Shown in pieces: positions 1-13,900 of a stretch of 64,000 nt of DNA. Origin of the DNA: Hormiphora californensis (taxonomy: Eukaryota > Ctenophora > Tentaculata > Cydippida > Pleurobrachiidae); NCBI GenBank assembly GCA_020137815.1, contig CM035359.1, positions 4,374,032-4,438,031 on the forward strand, given 5' to 3'. The stretch's first letter is position 1; every line of letters begins with the position of its first letter. A model generated the notes under the pieces. That model was not told the DNA's origin. It searched no databases and saw nothing but the letters and a program-made list of their open reading frames with translations. The translations under genes and the position numbers were made by a program.

Positions 1-49
1 TCTCGCATTCTTTTACCATTTCAGCAAATTTATCGTTTTTCATTTGCTC
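1..49 (-). CDS. RhoGEF exon, partial at window edge
   Basis: Acceptor TTTTATAG followed in phase 0 by EQMKNDKFAEMVKECE, the helix equivalent to FLQRCLE in NET1-type DH domains. The exon continues outside the window. Confidence 0.75.
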
Positions 50-1918
50 CTATAAAATGAGAATTTAGGCAATAGGTTTGTCATATTACAGCTTTTAAAT
101 ATGTAAATGCAAATGTACCGGGACCTAGTCTGGGGTATTAAACTCACCGCGAGAAATGTAGTATTTCCATTTGCACAAAACTTTATAAACTCAGAATTTA
201 AAGCTGGTTGATTTATGAATTTTGCAATAACTTCAGCTAGTGCTAGGCCAGGATACTTTTTGGTCTCCGGGTCTACTAGCTTTAGCAAATCGTTCTTGAA
301 CGGCCCTGATAGTGATAAAATAAATTTTAGAAGATTAAATTATGTACATAGTATGACATGACGGATGCTCGGGTAAATCGGGGCCCGACTAAATGCAAAT
401 GACGAATAAAAAGAGCAAAAGGGAAGTATGTATGTATGTACATTACATACTACGTAATTTAATTATTGTCACTTACTGGTCAAATCGAGGAGTTCAGGAA
501 TGTTTGGGAAGATCCTATCGCAAACCTCCTTACTGATAATTTTTAACAGAGGTTCCTGATACACCTGCAGAATTAAAGTACAAAGTTAGTAGCTAAATTA
601 TATTATTAAATATTAATTATCATTATTAATTAATTATTAAACTATGTATGTACAGTCGGAGCCCGATTTACCGGGATCCTTGGGGGAAAGGGTTTTGCCC
701 GGTAAATCGGGGTGCCCGGTATATCGGGGTCAAATACCGTTATTTTCCCATATCGGGGGAAGTTTATCCTCACCCCTGTTACACTTCGCTTCATGATGAA
801 GTATTAACGTTAAACTTACATGTTTCAGAATTAAAAGATTCTTAATAAATGTTCTCTCTGCGTTGACAATCTCGTAAATAGCGTTTTGTTTATCACATTC
901 TATCTTGTTTTCCCTACTTTCGGCCTTAAACGTATCCATCTCCTGCAATGAAGAAAAGTTATAACTAAAGTCGAAATTTGTACCTACTCTATCCAGACAG
1001 AGTTCAAACCTCGTCTTCGTCCGATTACCGTCCAGACTGAGACCCGTAGCATTGTATAAGCAACGACGTTTGACCCAGTCTATAACCCTTCTAAGCTTGA
1101 TCAAACACGTTTTTACCCCGGGTCTCAAGCCATTTTCTGCCATTTGCATTTTAGCCAATTTTATCAAAACCCGTCTAGACGGTATACCGTCTGGACACGG
1201 ATGCTAGCAATTCAATTGCCCTAAAATTAATATAACGACAGAACTCACCTCCATCGATTTGAAGTAGACACTCGCCCATACTTTACAGTTGTGATGGTCA
1301 AAAGCCAGTTCAGCCTGAGCTTCAGGGTCGTTTACTATGGCTGACATGGTTACAAATAAATTAAATAAAATCTAAACAATTAAAACTAAAATCACGGTAC
1401 AAAGAAGTGAGACTGACTGGCAAGCAGCCGGTTTTACATGGTACTCCTTCATAAAACCAAATGTTCCAAGTCTCTTACCTCCCCACCTTGATCTCTATAC
1501 TTCTGAGTTCTGACCTTGTCTTTCCTCGCCCGCAAAGTTATTTACAGGAAACTGCATGTACAGTGCGCGCGCGCGCGAACTCTGTTCCGTAACCGTAGAT
1601 TCCCAAAGTGAAAATGTTGCCGCGCGTTACGTCTATGTTTTCTAGACGAAAACCTAGAGATCAGGCTGCAGCAGTACCACGGGCCTTGGTCAAATATAAT
1701 AATGGATATTGCAGATTTCTTCAAAGAAAGTCAGTGAAAGAATTTGTTTGCAATTCTCACGATCCGTCAGAACCCATTTTCACAGATCGCGATCGGGTCA
1801 GTCGCCGCCAGACAGGTTTGTATGATGATGGATGACATGGACGCCCGATTTGCCAGACATCGATTTGATTGAGGCAATTTTCGATTTGCCGCAAACAACG
1901 TCTAGACGGTGTAGCAAC

Positions 1919-1955
<37 letters not shown>

Positions 1956-4900
1956 ATATAAAATTCGCTAAAATGGCAGAAAATTGCTTGGGACAGGGTA
2001 AACACGTGCTTGACCAAGTTTGAGACGGGTTATATAAGACTGTATCAGACGTCGCTGCTGTAACAGGTCTCAGACAACGTCTAGAAGGTGACTAGACGGG
2101 CTAGAGGCGACGTCTAGACGACGTCTGGACATCGTCCAGACAGTGTTGTCGCAAAGTTGAGGCAGCACGTCCGAAAATTTTAGTAACAGTTGACTTTTAC
2201 AAAAAACGGGGTTCTAAAAGTCCGTCTCAACTCTTAGTAAAATTTTCAGACGTGCTGTCGGGAGTGCTGTCTCAACTTTGCGACGAAACCGTCTGGACAT
2301 CGTCTGGGTACAGTTTAAAGTTTAAACACCGTCCAGACGTTGTCTGAGACCCGTGTCCCGTAGCAACGACGTCTAATACAGTCTAAACCCGTCTCAAGCT
2401 TGATCAAGCACGTTTTTACCCCGGGTCTCAAGCCATTTTCTGCCATTTTAGCAGGTTTTATGTGACATGGTGGTGTAGTGGTCAGTACACTCGCCTTCCA
2501 TGCGCTAGGTCAACAGGTTGGGGCCCCTGGCAGCCAATGCCACTGAGTCTAGGTCCTGACCGCCAAACTAGATTGGTAGAGCCCTTTCGGAGGTCGCAAA
2601 AACTGCATTTTTAAACCCAAATTTTGGGTTTTGCCTGGGTGGCCCCGGGGGATTGCGAGAGAAAAAAATTTTCCCAAAAATGGACCTTTGCTAAAAGCCA
2701 TGAAAAAATGGGAATCAGCCCCCACGGCATCTTTTCCGAACACTTTTTTATGAAAAACCCGCGGGCCCGATGCAAAAACCGTCTAGACTTTTTTGCGGAA
2801 AATAAGAAACTCCCCTCGTTTGTTTCCAGCGGCATCCAATGCAAGGGGTTTGGGGGGTAGGTGGCTGGGGGCGCCAGCCCCCCGAAATGGCCATGGTGCT
2901 TTAATTGTACTTGTAGCAGCTGGGAAAAATCTTTTTCCTTTCCCATTTCACGCAATGCAAAAAAGGGGCCCCCCAACCCCCCCAGGGCCCTTGATAGTAG
3001 GAACAAAAAACCCCAGCAAAAAATCAAAATTTTTCAAGGTCAAAAAAAAACTTTTTTGTTTTTGGGGAAGCTTTTTTTGGTTGAAATTTTTCAAAAATAA
3101 AATGTGATTAAGATTGATTTACAAAATAAACTGTATACAATGTACAAAAAAAAGTCCCAAATCGCATCTTTTTCCATAGGATATTACACTTTCTTTCCAC
3201 ATTTTTTTCCCCAATTGGACCCAAACCATGTCAACAAAGCTCTAAAAGGGTACAATGGTACCAAAATACTAAAAAACCTCACATCCCAAAACAGGGACAG
3301 CAGAGTAGCTGGTACTGTCAGAAGGTTAAATTTTCCCTTTTTAAAAACACCTTATATCATTATTAAATAACAAAACTTCGTAGGAAATTTTTGATTCAAA
3401 TAGAAAGAAAAAATTTAAAAACCCCTCATAAAAAACGCGGGTTTCTTAAAAAAAAGTTAAAGCGGTTAAATCTCCCATCCCGTTATCTTTTCCCCCCCCT
3501 CCCTATTCATACGCTCCCTTAAATTGTTGATGGGCAGATCGCTGGGAAAAACCTGTTTTTGGGGTCGTTCTGAAAAAGACAGGACCGAATTACCGGCCTT
3601 CGTAGCATCCGGTGGCCCCCAAATTTAAAACATTTTATCAAAAGCAGGCACCCCTGACCTCCTGTTGGGGGCGTTTTGAAAACCCGTGGCGTTGCCTGGG
3701 AGACGGCGCGGGGGGGGGTCTCTTCGGCCCTTTCCCCAATACAGTCATGTTGGAGTTTTTGGTAGGGGAAGCACCACTAGCCGGTTACAGCCCCTTTGTT
3801 GGCGTTTTCCGGGGAGGATCGGGGAGGGGAGGGAGACCCGGGGGGGGGATTTTTTGGCAGGGGACGTTTGTTCCGCCTCACCCCACGCGCAGCCCTTCTA
3901 AGTTTAATAGGCCCCCTGTCACGTCCCCTTCCCACTGGCGCCGCCACAATACTGTGTCTTGGGTTTTTTATCCTCTCTTGGAGACCCCAAAAAGGGGGGA
4001 CGGGGGGGGAGCTGTGAGAGTACCCCCACACACACGTTTATTCCCAACAGCTCTGAAATCCCCTAATTTTAAAAATTTCCCTTTTTTACACCCCGGTGTA
4101 TGTCTCGAGGACTAAAAATCCCCAAATGGGAAAGTTTTTCCGTCGTGTGGGTGGGAAAGGACGGGGGTTTGTCACGGGCCCCCGCAGTTGTTCCCGACTT
4201 TTTTGGTCCTCATTATGTCCCAACGAGGAAAAGAAGGGATCGTGTTAAAAGGGAGGGGGAGAAAAGGGAGTGTTAGAATGGGAGTCATGGAGACCAAGGA
4301 AGTGTTAGAATGGGAGTCATGGGGCATGGGACCAAAAAAATTTGGGAAGGGGTTTCAGGAGCCCAAAGGATGTTGAAGGGGAGTCATGGGAGTCGGGAAA
4401 CCCAAAGGGAATTTTAAAATGGGATCATGGGAAAGGGAAATGTTAGAATGGGAGTCATGGGAGACATGGAGACCAAGGAAGTGTTAGAATGGGAGTCATG
4501 GGAGTTATGGAGACCAAGGAAGTGTTAGGATGGGAGTCATGGAGACCAAGGAAGTGTTAGAATGGGAGTCATGGGAGTCAAAATCAATAAAAATTCAAAG
4601 AGGGGGGAATAATTTACAAAACCACCTAACCGGGGGAATAGAGCCCCGGGAAAATTTTACCCGTTTACCGGGCAAAAATTTCCCCCGGTACAGTACCCGG
4701 CAAATGGGGGGGTCCACTGTTTTTAATTAACCCAAAAAAAATTTCCCCTTGGTGGTTAAACGAGAGAATCTGCGAGAAATTTTTGAAGATCCTGTGTGAT
4801 CGCCGCACATTTCTTGCCCGGGCATCGGGGGAAGAGTGCGGCAGTACCGCTGTTGGCAACTTTTACCCTTTGCGGAGGCGGAGGGAGTTTTAGGGGGGGT

Positions 4901-7900
4901 ATTATTATTTGCGGGGTAAAGTGAGTAAATTTGTTGGATTTAAAATTGGAAGAGGGAACTGGTTGTTACATTCCTGGGGAACTACTACTTTGGAACTGCG
5001 AGTCCCCTCCTCGCTCGTGCTCCTCACAACCTTGTCCTTCTCCTGAGAGAGAGATAACCAAATTCCATGGGTTTCCATGGGGGTTTTAGGTAAAAAATTT
5101 TGTGGGATATTTAGGTTTATTTACAAAAACTAGACCCGTGCTTCAACTCATCGCCAAAGGGTTTAAATAGAGAAAACTTTACTTTACAAAAAGTATTTTT
5201 TCTTTTCACGCAGAAAAAAATAACTCGCGAGAATTCAAAACTGTATTATATGGGAGCCGTGTTTTATACTTGGCAGTGCTAGATTAACCCCCTGCAAAAA
5301 AATCAGAAAAAACAAAGTCCGCGAAAAAAAAAACCAAGGTAATACCCAAAATGTTGGCAAAAGAGAGATTTTGAATGGAAAAAGAGATTCAAGAGGGGTG
5401 ACATAAAAAAAGGGATTTTTTAAGGCTGCCAAAAAGGGCATTTTGGGCCGCGGGTTGCTATGGAAACCTTGGCGATCTTCGCGTTTCCAAAACAACCGAA
5501 AAAAACTCAGCTGAGTTCACAGCGGCATGGAAAAATTTAATGATTTCTTAATACCTTTACGGAGGGGGAGGCCGGGTTTTTTTAAAAATTTTCCCTTTTT
5601 AGATCTTCAATTTACTTTTGGATGGAAAGTATCTTCTGTATTCGTACTGGCTCGTTTTAACGTTTTAAAATTCTAGAAAGGGGGGCCGGGAAGAGCAAAT
5701 TTTTATTTGGGCCACAGAATAAAAAACGATTCAAAAAAGATTAACAAAATCATAATTGTTTTTTTAAACAGGAAAATACACATTAATTCCCCTCGGAATT
5801 ACGATGATGGGTTGAATTGGGGCCGGTTTTTTCAACTGTATGAAAAAAACGGGGATGTTTTTGTCGACACTCCAAGCCCGTTCGAACTCTAAAAACCCGG
5901 GTTTTTGAAATTTAAAAATTTTTCAAAACTATTTCTCAAATAATTAATTAAAAGGGGGGGGGGAATTTGGAAAAATTTACAGGGGGGTCCCCCCCAACGC
6001 CGTAGGTAGGGGGTCAACCCCAATTTGGGAAGACACCACTTCACAAAAGTAAAAATTGACGATTTCGGATTCAAATTGGTTCCATGAAATCTAAATTTTC
6101 CCCTTTAAAATGTTCAAACCCCTCCGGAAAAAATTGTTTGGGCCGCCGTGTGGAAAAACAAAAAATGTTTCTTCCCAAATTTATCAACATTGACGGGTTT
6201 TTTCTAAGGGGGTGAAGTTTAAGGGGTGGTAAGTTGTAGGGGGAATAAAAACGGGCTTTGGGGGAACGGCACAAAAGGGAATTTCAAAATAACAAAGTTT
6301 CCTTGTTGGGTTTTTAGGGTGGGGTTATTACTTATTTTTTTTGGGTTTAAACCTTAAAACTAAATTTACTTTAAAAAAACATGGGTTTCGACCCCCCGGA
6401 TCCCGGTTCCCCCCCCCCCCCACTCAATTGTCGCCCATTTTTGGTTTCATTAAAAAACCTTTATGTTTTGGGGGGGGTTTCCACGGGGGGTTATTCCCCC
6501 CTCGAAGGGGGGGGTCAAAACAAAAAACCAATTGTTTGTAACCCCCCCTTTTTGGGGAAAAGTGAGTGAAATAAGGGAAACGGGTAAACCCGGGAACAAA
6601 AGGGGGCAACTAAACGTATTTTTTGTGATGTCATCAAAAGACGGTCCCCTTCCCCGGGACACTCCCCAATCTTGGGAAATTGGAATTTGTTTCTTTTAAA
6701 AAAACCCCCCCTCGCTGATTCTCAACTGGGTTGGAAACTAGCCTTGGAAAACCCCCTTTGGGTTCACCAAGAAGAAGAAAAAACTTTAGATCAAATTTCC
6801 CGGGGGGGAATATTGGACAAACCAAAAAAATTTAAAACGGGGACTGAGGGCCCTATTATATCACCTGGACTAACTGAAAGTTTTAATTTCCCTACCCGTA
6901 GGGGGTTAAGCCCCAAACACTCAGGTTACAAAAGGAATGAATCTCATTTTTTAATTTGGACTCATTTGGGGTTCCCAGATGTCCCAACTTTTTCTAAGCA
7001 TTCCGTAATACGCCCATACTTTGAAAACCCCTTTTTTTGGATTCTAAAATTAAAAAGGGGCAAAGGAATTGAATATTGGGTTTAGGGTTGGGGGGGGGAA
7101 AAAAATTAGGGCCCCAGGGGCCCAACGGTTTTAAATCGATGGGGCCCCTTGGTGGCCATCAAAACCCCCCCCAAATGCATCTCTTTTTAAAAAAAGCGAA
7201 AAAACAACGACCCGGGCGGAGTCCCCGTAAATTTTTTCTCAGGGGCCGACAATCGTCATCGAACGAATGCACCCCCCAAACCATTCTTTGGTTTTTTCGC
7301 TTAAAATTTAACCCTACCTGGGAAATTTAAAAGGGGGGTTATTTGTGATTCTCTGAAAGGGGTTTTGGGGGGGGGAGAAACCCTTTCGGGTTTGTTTCCG
7401 TCGTCTAAAGGTTCTCTAACCCCAAAGGAGAAACGCGCGAAATTCTATTTTCCTCACTCGCTCCGGTGTGCTGGGGTTTAAAATTAGAAACCCGGGGGGT
7501 TTTGCATTTAGGAGAGGGAAAGGAAGGATATTTTTTAAATAATGTAGGCAAAAAGGGGGGTAAAAAAACACTCTTCCGTGGGCTCGAGGGGGAAGCAATT
7601 TTAAAAAAAAGGAAAAAAAAGGGGGAGGGGCCCCAAAAAAAGGTTTATTTTTCTTAGGGAAAAGAGAAAGAGGGTCTAGTAAGGCCACAAAAATGGGGGT
7701 AATGAAAAAACCCCCAAAACCCAAACCCTTTTTTCCCTTTAAGGGGTCCAATTTTCCTAGTTTCCCCCAAATATTAAAATGGGGGGGAGTAAAAAACCTA
7801 AAACCCGAAATTCTTTGGGGGGGGGAATTAGCAATTCTTTTGATTTTCCTAAGGGGGGGGGTTTTTGGGGGTTTATTTTTGGGGGGGTTTTGGGGGGGTT

Positions 7901-10900
7901 TGGGGGTTTTTTTTGGGGGTGGGGGGTTTTTTTTTTGGGGGTTTTTTTGGGGGGGGGGGGGGGGGGGGGGGTTAGCTCAAAATTTAAATAACATTTCGAG
8001 TCATGAAAAAAAATTTTCCCCCGATAAAATTTATATAAAGAAAACGTCACGTAAAATAGGAGTTTTTATTTTGTAATCGATGATTTCCGGTGAGATTAAA
8101 GGAAATTACCGGGTTGGAAATTAAAGGGGCATTTATCGGGTTTACTCATAGCGGAGGCCCCCTTGGTATGTTGCAAAATTTGTGGTTTTTTTAAAAATTT
8201 TTTACTCTGTTTTATCGGGTTTAAAAAAACTAAAAAGGGCCCTTTTTTTAAATAAAGGTCTGAAAAAATTTTAATAGCTGCAGGGCAGTCGGGGGGGTTT
8301 TAAATACCTTTTTCAGAAAAGCAATTTTTCCAAAAGGGTTATTCCTTTTCGGGTAATGAGAACTCGGCAAAAAGGCCGGCCGTTTTAAATCTCTTTTTTA
8401 CTCATCGATTCGTCCTATGAAGACATATCAATGAGATTGGGATATATGTAGATACTGACCAAAAACGATGAATACCCAAATCCCAACAGGTTTCTTCTTT
8501 CCAAAACAGTAAATAATTAAACAAAAAGGGATTTAGTTTTTACGAACCGGGGCAAATTTCGGGGGCCCCCAAGGCGGGTTCTCATCGCTAACTTTCTGGT
8601 TGGGGTCATGGGGGATGGGTATACTGGCGTAGGGTGGACGCCCGACCCCGCATCTTTCCTGGATTGGGAACCTTTTTCCAACTTGAAACAATTTTTTTAA
8701 AATTTTTTTTTCCCCTTGTCTCCCCCTATTTTTCCAGGGCCCGGGAAAATTTTAAAAACCCAAAACTTATAAATGATTTTTCTAGGGGGTTTATTAGTGT
8801 TCTGGGGGATCTTTTAAAGTCGGGGAAACCCATCGTAATTAAGGGTGGACGTCGGTTAAAATTAAAATTCAAAAATCGGGGGCCGGGGGGGTTTTTAAAA
8901 ATTTTTAATTATTTTTTAATTATTTTTTGGTAAAGTTAACAAATCTCAGGGGGGGAACCCCGGAAAAGGGTTTTCCGAGAAATCCGTAATGGGAGAGAAG
9001 GGGGGAAGCGAGGAAGGATCGGGGAGGCTTATTGGTTTGCCTTTTTTGGCGGTTCCCGCGGGCTCTCCCGGGACATTTTTCAAACAAAAAACATTTAACT
9101 TACTATCCCCCGTGGTAATTAGCCCAACAATTGCTACCATAGAAAATTTGGGGTTTTAATTTGCTGCAAAGGGGTTTTTTAAATTGTTCAAATTGGTGAC
9201 CCCAGGTTGTCAAGGGGCCAAACAAAAACAAAACCTTTTTTTCAAAACAAAAACCTTTTAACGTTACCCCCTTTTTTACAAAAGGTAATGTTTTCCCAAA
9301 AAAATCAAATTTGGGGGAGGGGTTCCCTTTTTCAAAAAAGGGAAAGGGGGCCCTTTTCAACAAATTTAAATTTCTTAAAAGGCGGAAAGGCAATAAAATT
9401 TTTTACGGGGAAAGAATCCTGTCGGGGAAAAAAACGGATTTCTAAATTCTTGGAAAAAATGGAGAAGGGGGGAAGTAAGAGGGGAGAGAGATTTGGAGAG
9501 AAGGAAGATAAAAAATTTTCTTGATAAAAGTTTCCCAAGCTAAGAAAATAGTTTTGGGGGGTGCGACTATAAAATTTTTGACAATTTGGGGGGAAAAGGG
9601 CCCTGAAAGAACAAAAACCTTTTCCCCCTTTTCCAAACATACCCTTTATAGCTGGAGATCTGGGGGGGGGCCCTAACCGCCGCAAAAAGGGGAATTGTTT
9701 TTGCGGGCTGGGGGGTTAAATTTCCCCCACTTTGGGCAGACCCAAAGGCATTTGGGCGGGAAGGAGGGGGGGGAAATTTGTTTTTTAAAACAAGGCAGGA
9801 GGGCGAATTTAGGGAGATAAAATTTGGGGAGAGATAAAAGGGGGTTAAGGAATTTGGGGGGGAAAAAGGGGAAGGAAAGGGAAAAGAAAATTTTTTAAGA
9901 GGGGGTGTCAAAAAAAAAAGCCAAAAATAAAATTACAGTGACAAATTTTGGGTTTTGGGCAAAGTGTGCAAAAAATACTGGGGGACAGCGCAGCTTTATT
10001 CTGCCCCCTTTTTTTTAAATAAGGGTTTTTGAATTTTTTTTTCCCAGGGAAAAAAAAATCGATTTTTAAAAGTTTTTTTGGGGGTTTTTTCAAAAACAAA
10101 GGGGGGGCTTTGGGAAGCCCAATAGTACGTAAAACGTTTTAGGGACTTTCCCACAAGAAGCCTGAAGGAATTTTTCAGGACCCCCAAAATTAAAAGCACA
10201 TAAAATTTTTGTCTAAAATTTAGGTCAGGCACCCCAAAATTGTTTGCCTTAGGGGGGGTTGGTTCCCTTCACTTAAATTACATTTTTTTAAAAATCCTGC
10301 CGTTTGGCTGGACTGAATCGCAAAAGCAAAATTTTTGGGGGTTAGAACTTCAGAAATTATTATTTCATTTCAAAAAAATACTTCATCATAATACCCAAAA
10401 AAAACAAAAAAAGGGATTCACTTGCATATACTTCAGTAAAAACTTCATTCCAAAATTTTTACGGGAAAAAGGGGGTTTTAAAATGCCTAAAAGTCCCTTA
10501 AAAGGAAAAAAAGGGGAAATGTTTCAAAATCAAAAATCTTATTTCAATAATTTTGGAAAAAAATCACAAAAAGGGTTAAATTTTTTCTTTAAAAAAACGC
10601 ATGAAAAAAATGGGGTTAAATTCTTGTAGTCTTAAAATTTAACTCCAACCGCACTGAAAGAAAAAAACAGCCCGCACAGCAAAAAACGCAAAAATTACAA
10701 CTGCAGAAGTGAAACAGCCTGCAGCAGCATAAAGGGAAAATCCCCCGGCCCGCCCTTCGGGCGGAATTTTTTAAAATCATGTGCTGAAAAAAGGGGGAAA
10801 AACAGAAAAAACGCTTTTTAAACCCCTAAAAAAAAATGGGGACAAAAACCTGCAGAAAAAAATTGGAAGTTTTAATCTTTTTTCCGGAAACGGGGTCATA

Positions 10901-13900
10901 TTTTAAAATTTGGTTGATTTGGGCTTGAAATTTCGAGTAAAAACATGGAGATTGGAGTTTCAAAAATTTTTCCCTCAAAACCTCTACACGGGTTTCCGTG
11001 TTCAAAAAAATTTAAAAGACTTTAAAAACAGACCCACAGAACATAAAAAAACAGATCACAAAACAACACAAAAGACACACAGGATTTGCATTAAATTTTT
11101 TTAAAAATCGAGGGCTGTAACCAGGCACGGACCAAATAATGACTGGGGCTTGGTTGTTTTTTTTGGTCCGGTGGGTTTGGGGAAAGATAGAAAAGGGTCT
11201 GACAGAGAGTTTCGATGAGAGGGAACGGGAGGGGAGTTGTTCCATTGGGGTTATTCACGAAGAGGAGTTTTTTGTCTAGGAGTGGGGGAAGGAAAGGGGA
11301 CAAAAACATTTAGTTTAACAATATTTTTTGTTAATTTTTGGGAAATGATTTGTATCCGTTTTTCTTAATTTTTTTACAAACATTAAAATTTCCCGGGAGT
11401 GTGAATTTCATTAAACAGGGGAGACGGGTGGGGGAAAAGTAAACGGGGGTTTTAAAATTTGGGAGGAAAAGGACGGGGGTTCCCAATTTGGAGTTTAAGG
11501 GTGAGGGGGTTTGAAAAAAGGGGAAAATTAAGGGCGGGCCCCCAAATTCCCCCCCCCTTCCCCGGGTCATCCCCCCCTTTAACTCCCCCCCTTCCCCTTT
11601 TCCACCCTAACCCCTAACTCACCCCCCCCTTCCCTAGTCACCCTTTCCCCCCTAACTCCCCCCCTTTCCCCCGGTCACCCTTGCCCCAAACTCACCCCCT
11701 TCCCCGGGTTTAACCTGACCCCAACCCCCCCCCCCTTCCCCCAGGGGGCCTGCCTCCTAACTCACCCCATTCCCCATTTCACCCTCCCTCCTAACCCCCC
11801 TTTTTCCCCCCGGTCCCCTCCCTCGAAAACTCACCCCCCCCCCCCCCAAGGTTTTAACCTGACCCCAACTCACCCCCCTTCCCGGGGCATCCGGTTAACT
11901 CCCCAAATTCCTTGGGTTTTATCCTGACCCCTAACCCCAAACCCCCTTCCCCAGGTCATCCTGCCCCTCCTAAATCACCCCCTTCCCAGGTTACCCCTGC
12001 CCCCAAAACTCCCCCCTTCCCTAGGGCACCCGGGCCTCCTAACCCCCCCCTTCCCCTATTTTTTTCCCCTGCCTCCAAATCCCCCCCCTTCCCCCTTATA
12101 CCTGCCTCCAAAATCACCCCCTTCCCGGGGTTTTTTCCTGCCCCCTAATTTCCCCCCCTTCCCCTGGGTTTTCCCCCCCTTTAACTCCCCCCCTTTTCCC
12201 CCAGGTCATCCTGGCCAAACAACCCCACCCCCCCTTCCCCTGGGTTAAATCCTGACCCAACTCACCCCCTTCCCTAGGATCCTGCCCCAACTCCCCCCCC
12301 TTCCCCAGGTCCCTGCCCCCAAACCCACCCCCTTCCCCAGGTAATCCGGCCTCCAACTCACCCCCCCCCGGGGGCCTTCTGACCCCTAACTAAACCCCCC
12401 TTCCCCTGGGGGAAACCTTTGCTCCTAAACCCCCCCCCTTCCCCAGGGAAAGGGGGGGGCCCCAAATTTTTTTTACTTTTTTAAAAAACAAATGTCGGGA
12501 AAATTTGACAAAAATTTGGTCCCCGCTGCAGCTGATACGATCCCCCGGATTTCCCGTTGGGCCCCTATTTAAACCCAGAGGGTTTAGTTTTAAAAACCAC
12601 CCCGGGCGCGGGCCCCCCCTAGCCGGTCGGAATAAATTTAAAATTTTAAAACCCAAAAAACCAAAGGGAAAAAACTTTTTAAAACCTTATGGGGGGTCAG
12701 GGGTTTGAAAACACGTTTGGGTTTGTTCCCCCCGGGGCTCAAATGACACTCTTACATAGAGTTTATCCGGAATAGGGAAAACCCCCGGCCCCAAAAACCC
12801 ATCTTTTCCCCGGGGGAGTTCCAACAACGGGTTTTGTTTTGGGGTCTTTACGACATACGGTTACGGGAAAACAAGGGCCCCCTTTTGGGAAGGGGGGGGT
12901 TCTAAGTTCGAAGAATGGGGATTGGTGACGAAATTTGTAAAGGTGAGGTAGTAATTCAAAGTTTTTAACGATAATTATAATTACTCAAAATAGAAAAATT
13001 TATTAAGGGGGAAACCCCTTTCCGTTCAAACCCTTAATCATAATGTGCTGCCCCAAAGAACAAATCGGGGGAAAATTCTTCTTTTGGGCCCGGATTTGGG
13101 TTTTTAAAATGGCACATTTAAAATAAAAAATAAAGTTTTCCCTTAATTTAGAGTATTTTTTTATGGATGCGACAAAAAAGCATTTAAAAATTAAACAGAT
13201 TTATGAAGCTTTTAAAAAGTGTAAAGAAAGTGAAGTATCTTTGAGGGAAAAATTAAAAAAATTTAAAAACCCTTTTATAAAGCTTTTTAAAAAATTTGGG
13301 GAAGTAAAGAAGTAAAAAAGTATTTTTTCCCTAAGGTGGAAATACGGAAAAAAATCGGGCGGGCGGTTTAAAGGGGAAAATAAAAATTTTTTTAAAAATG
13401 GCAAAAAACTGAACCCTTTTTTTTCCGGTTTTTACTTTTGGGTAAAAAAATTTTTAACGAAGCGTTTTATTTCCAATTAAAGCGAAGGCCAATTCCCCAA
13501 TTTGCTTAATTTTCCCCGGTTTTCCCAAAAAAAAAAATACTTCAAAAAAACATTCACTAAGATTTTTTGAAGATTGGGGACACGAACTTTCCCATTTTTG
13601 GGAGATTTTTTTTCCCTGACCCAAATGGATAAAAAACAAAATCCCCAAAAATTGAAAAAACTTAATTAAAAAAAAAAGGGGCATATTGTTTTTGCGGGTA
13701 AAAAAATTTGTTAAATAAAAAACCCTTTGCAATTATCACGAACTGGAAAAGGGGCCCCCGGTTGGTTTGGGGGGGGGGGGGTCGGGGGGGGGGGCACAGC
13801 CCCCGCATTAAAATTCCCCAGCCCAAAACAAAACATGACTCTGAAAAAAATTAAAGTCCGGCGGGGAAAAATTCATTTTCCCCCCCCCCCAAAAGGGGGG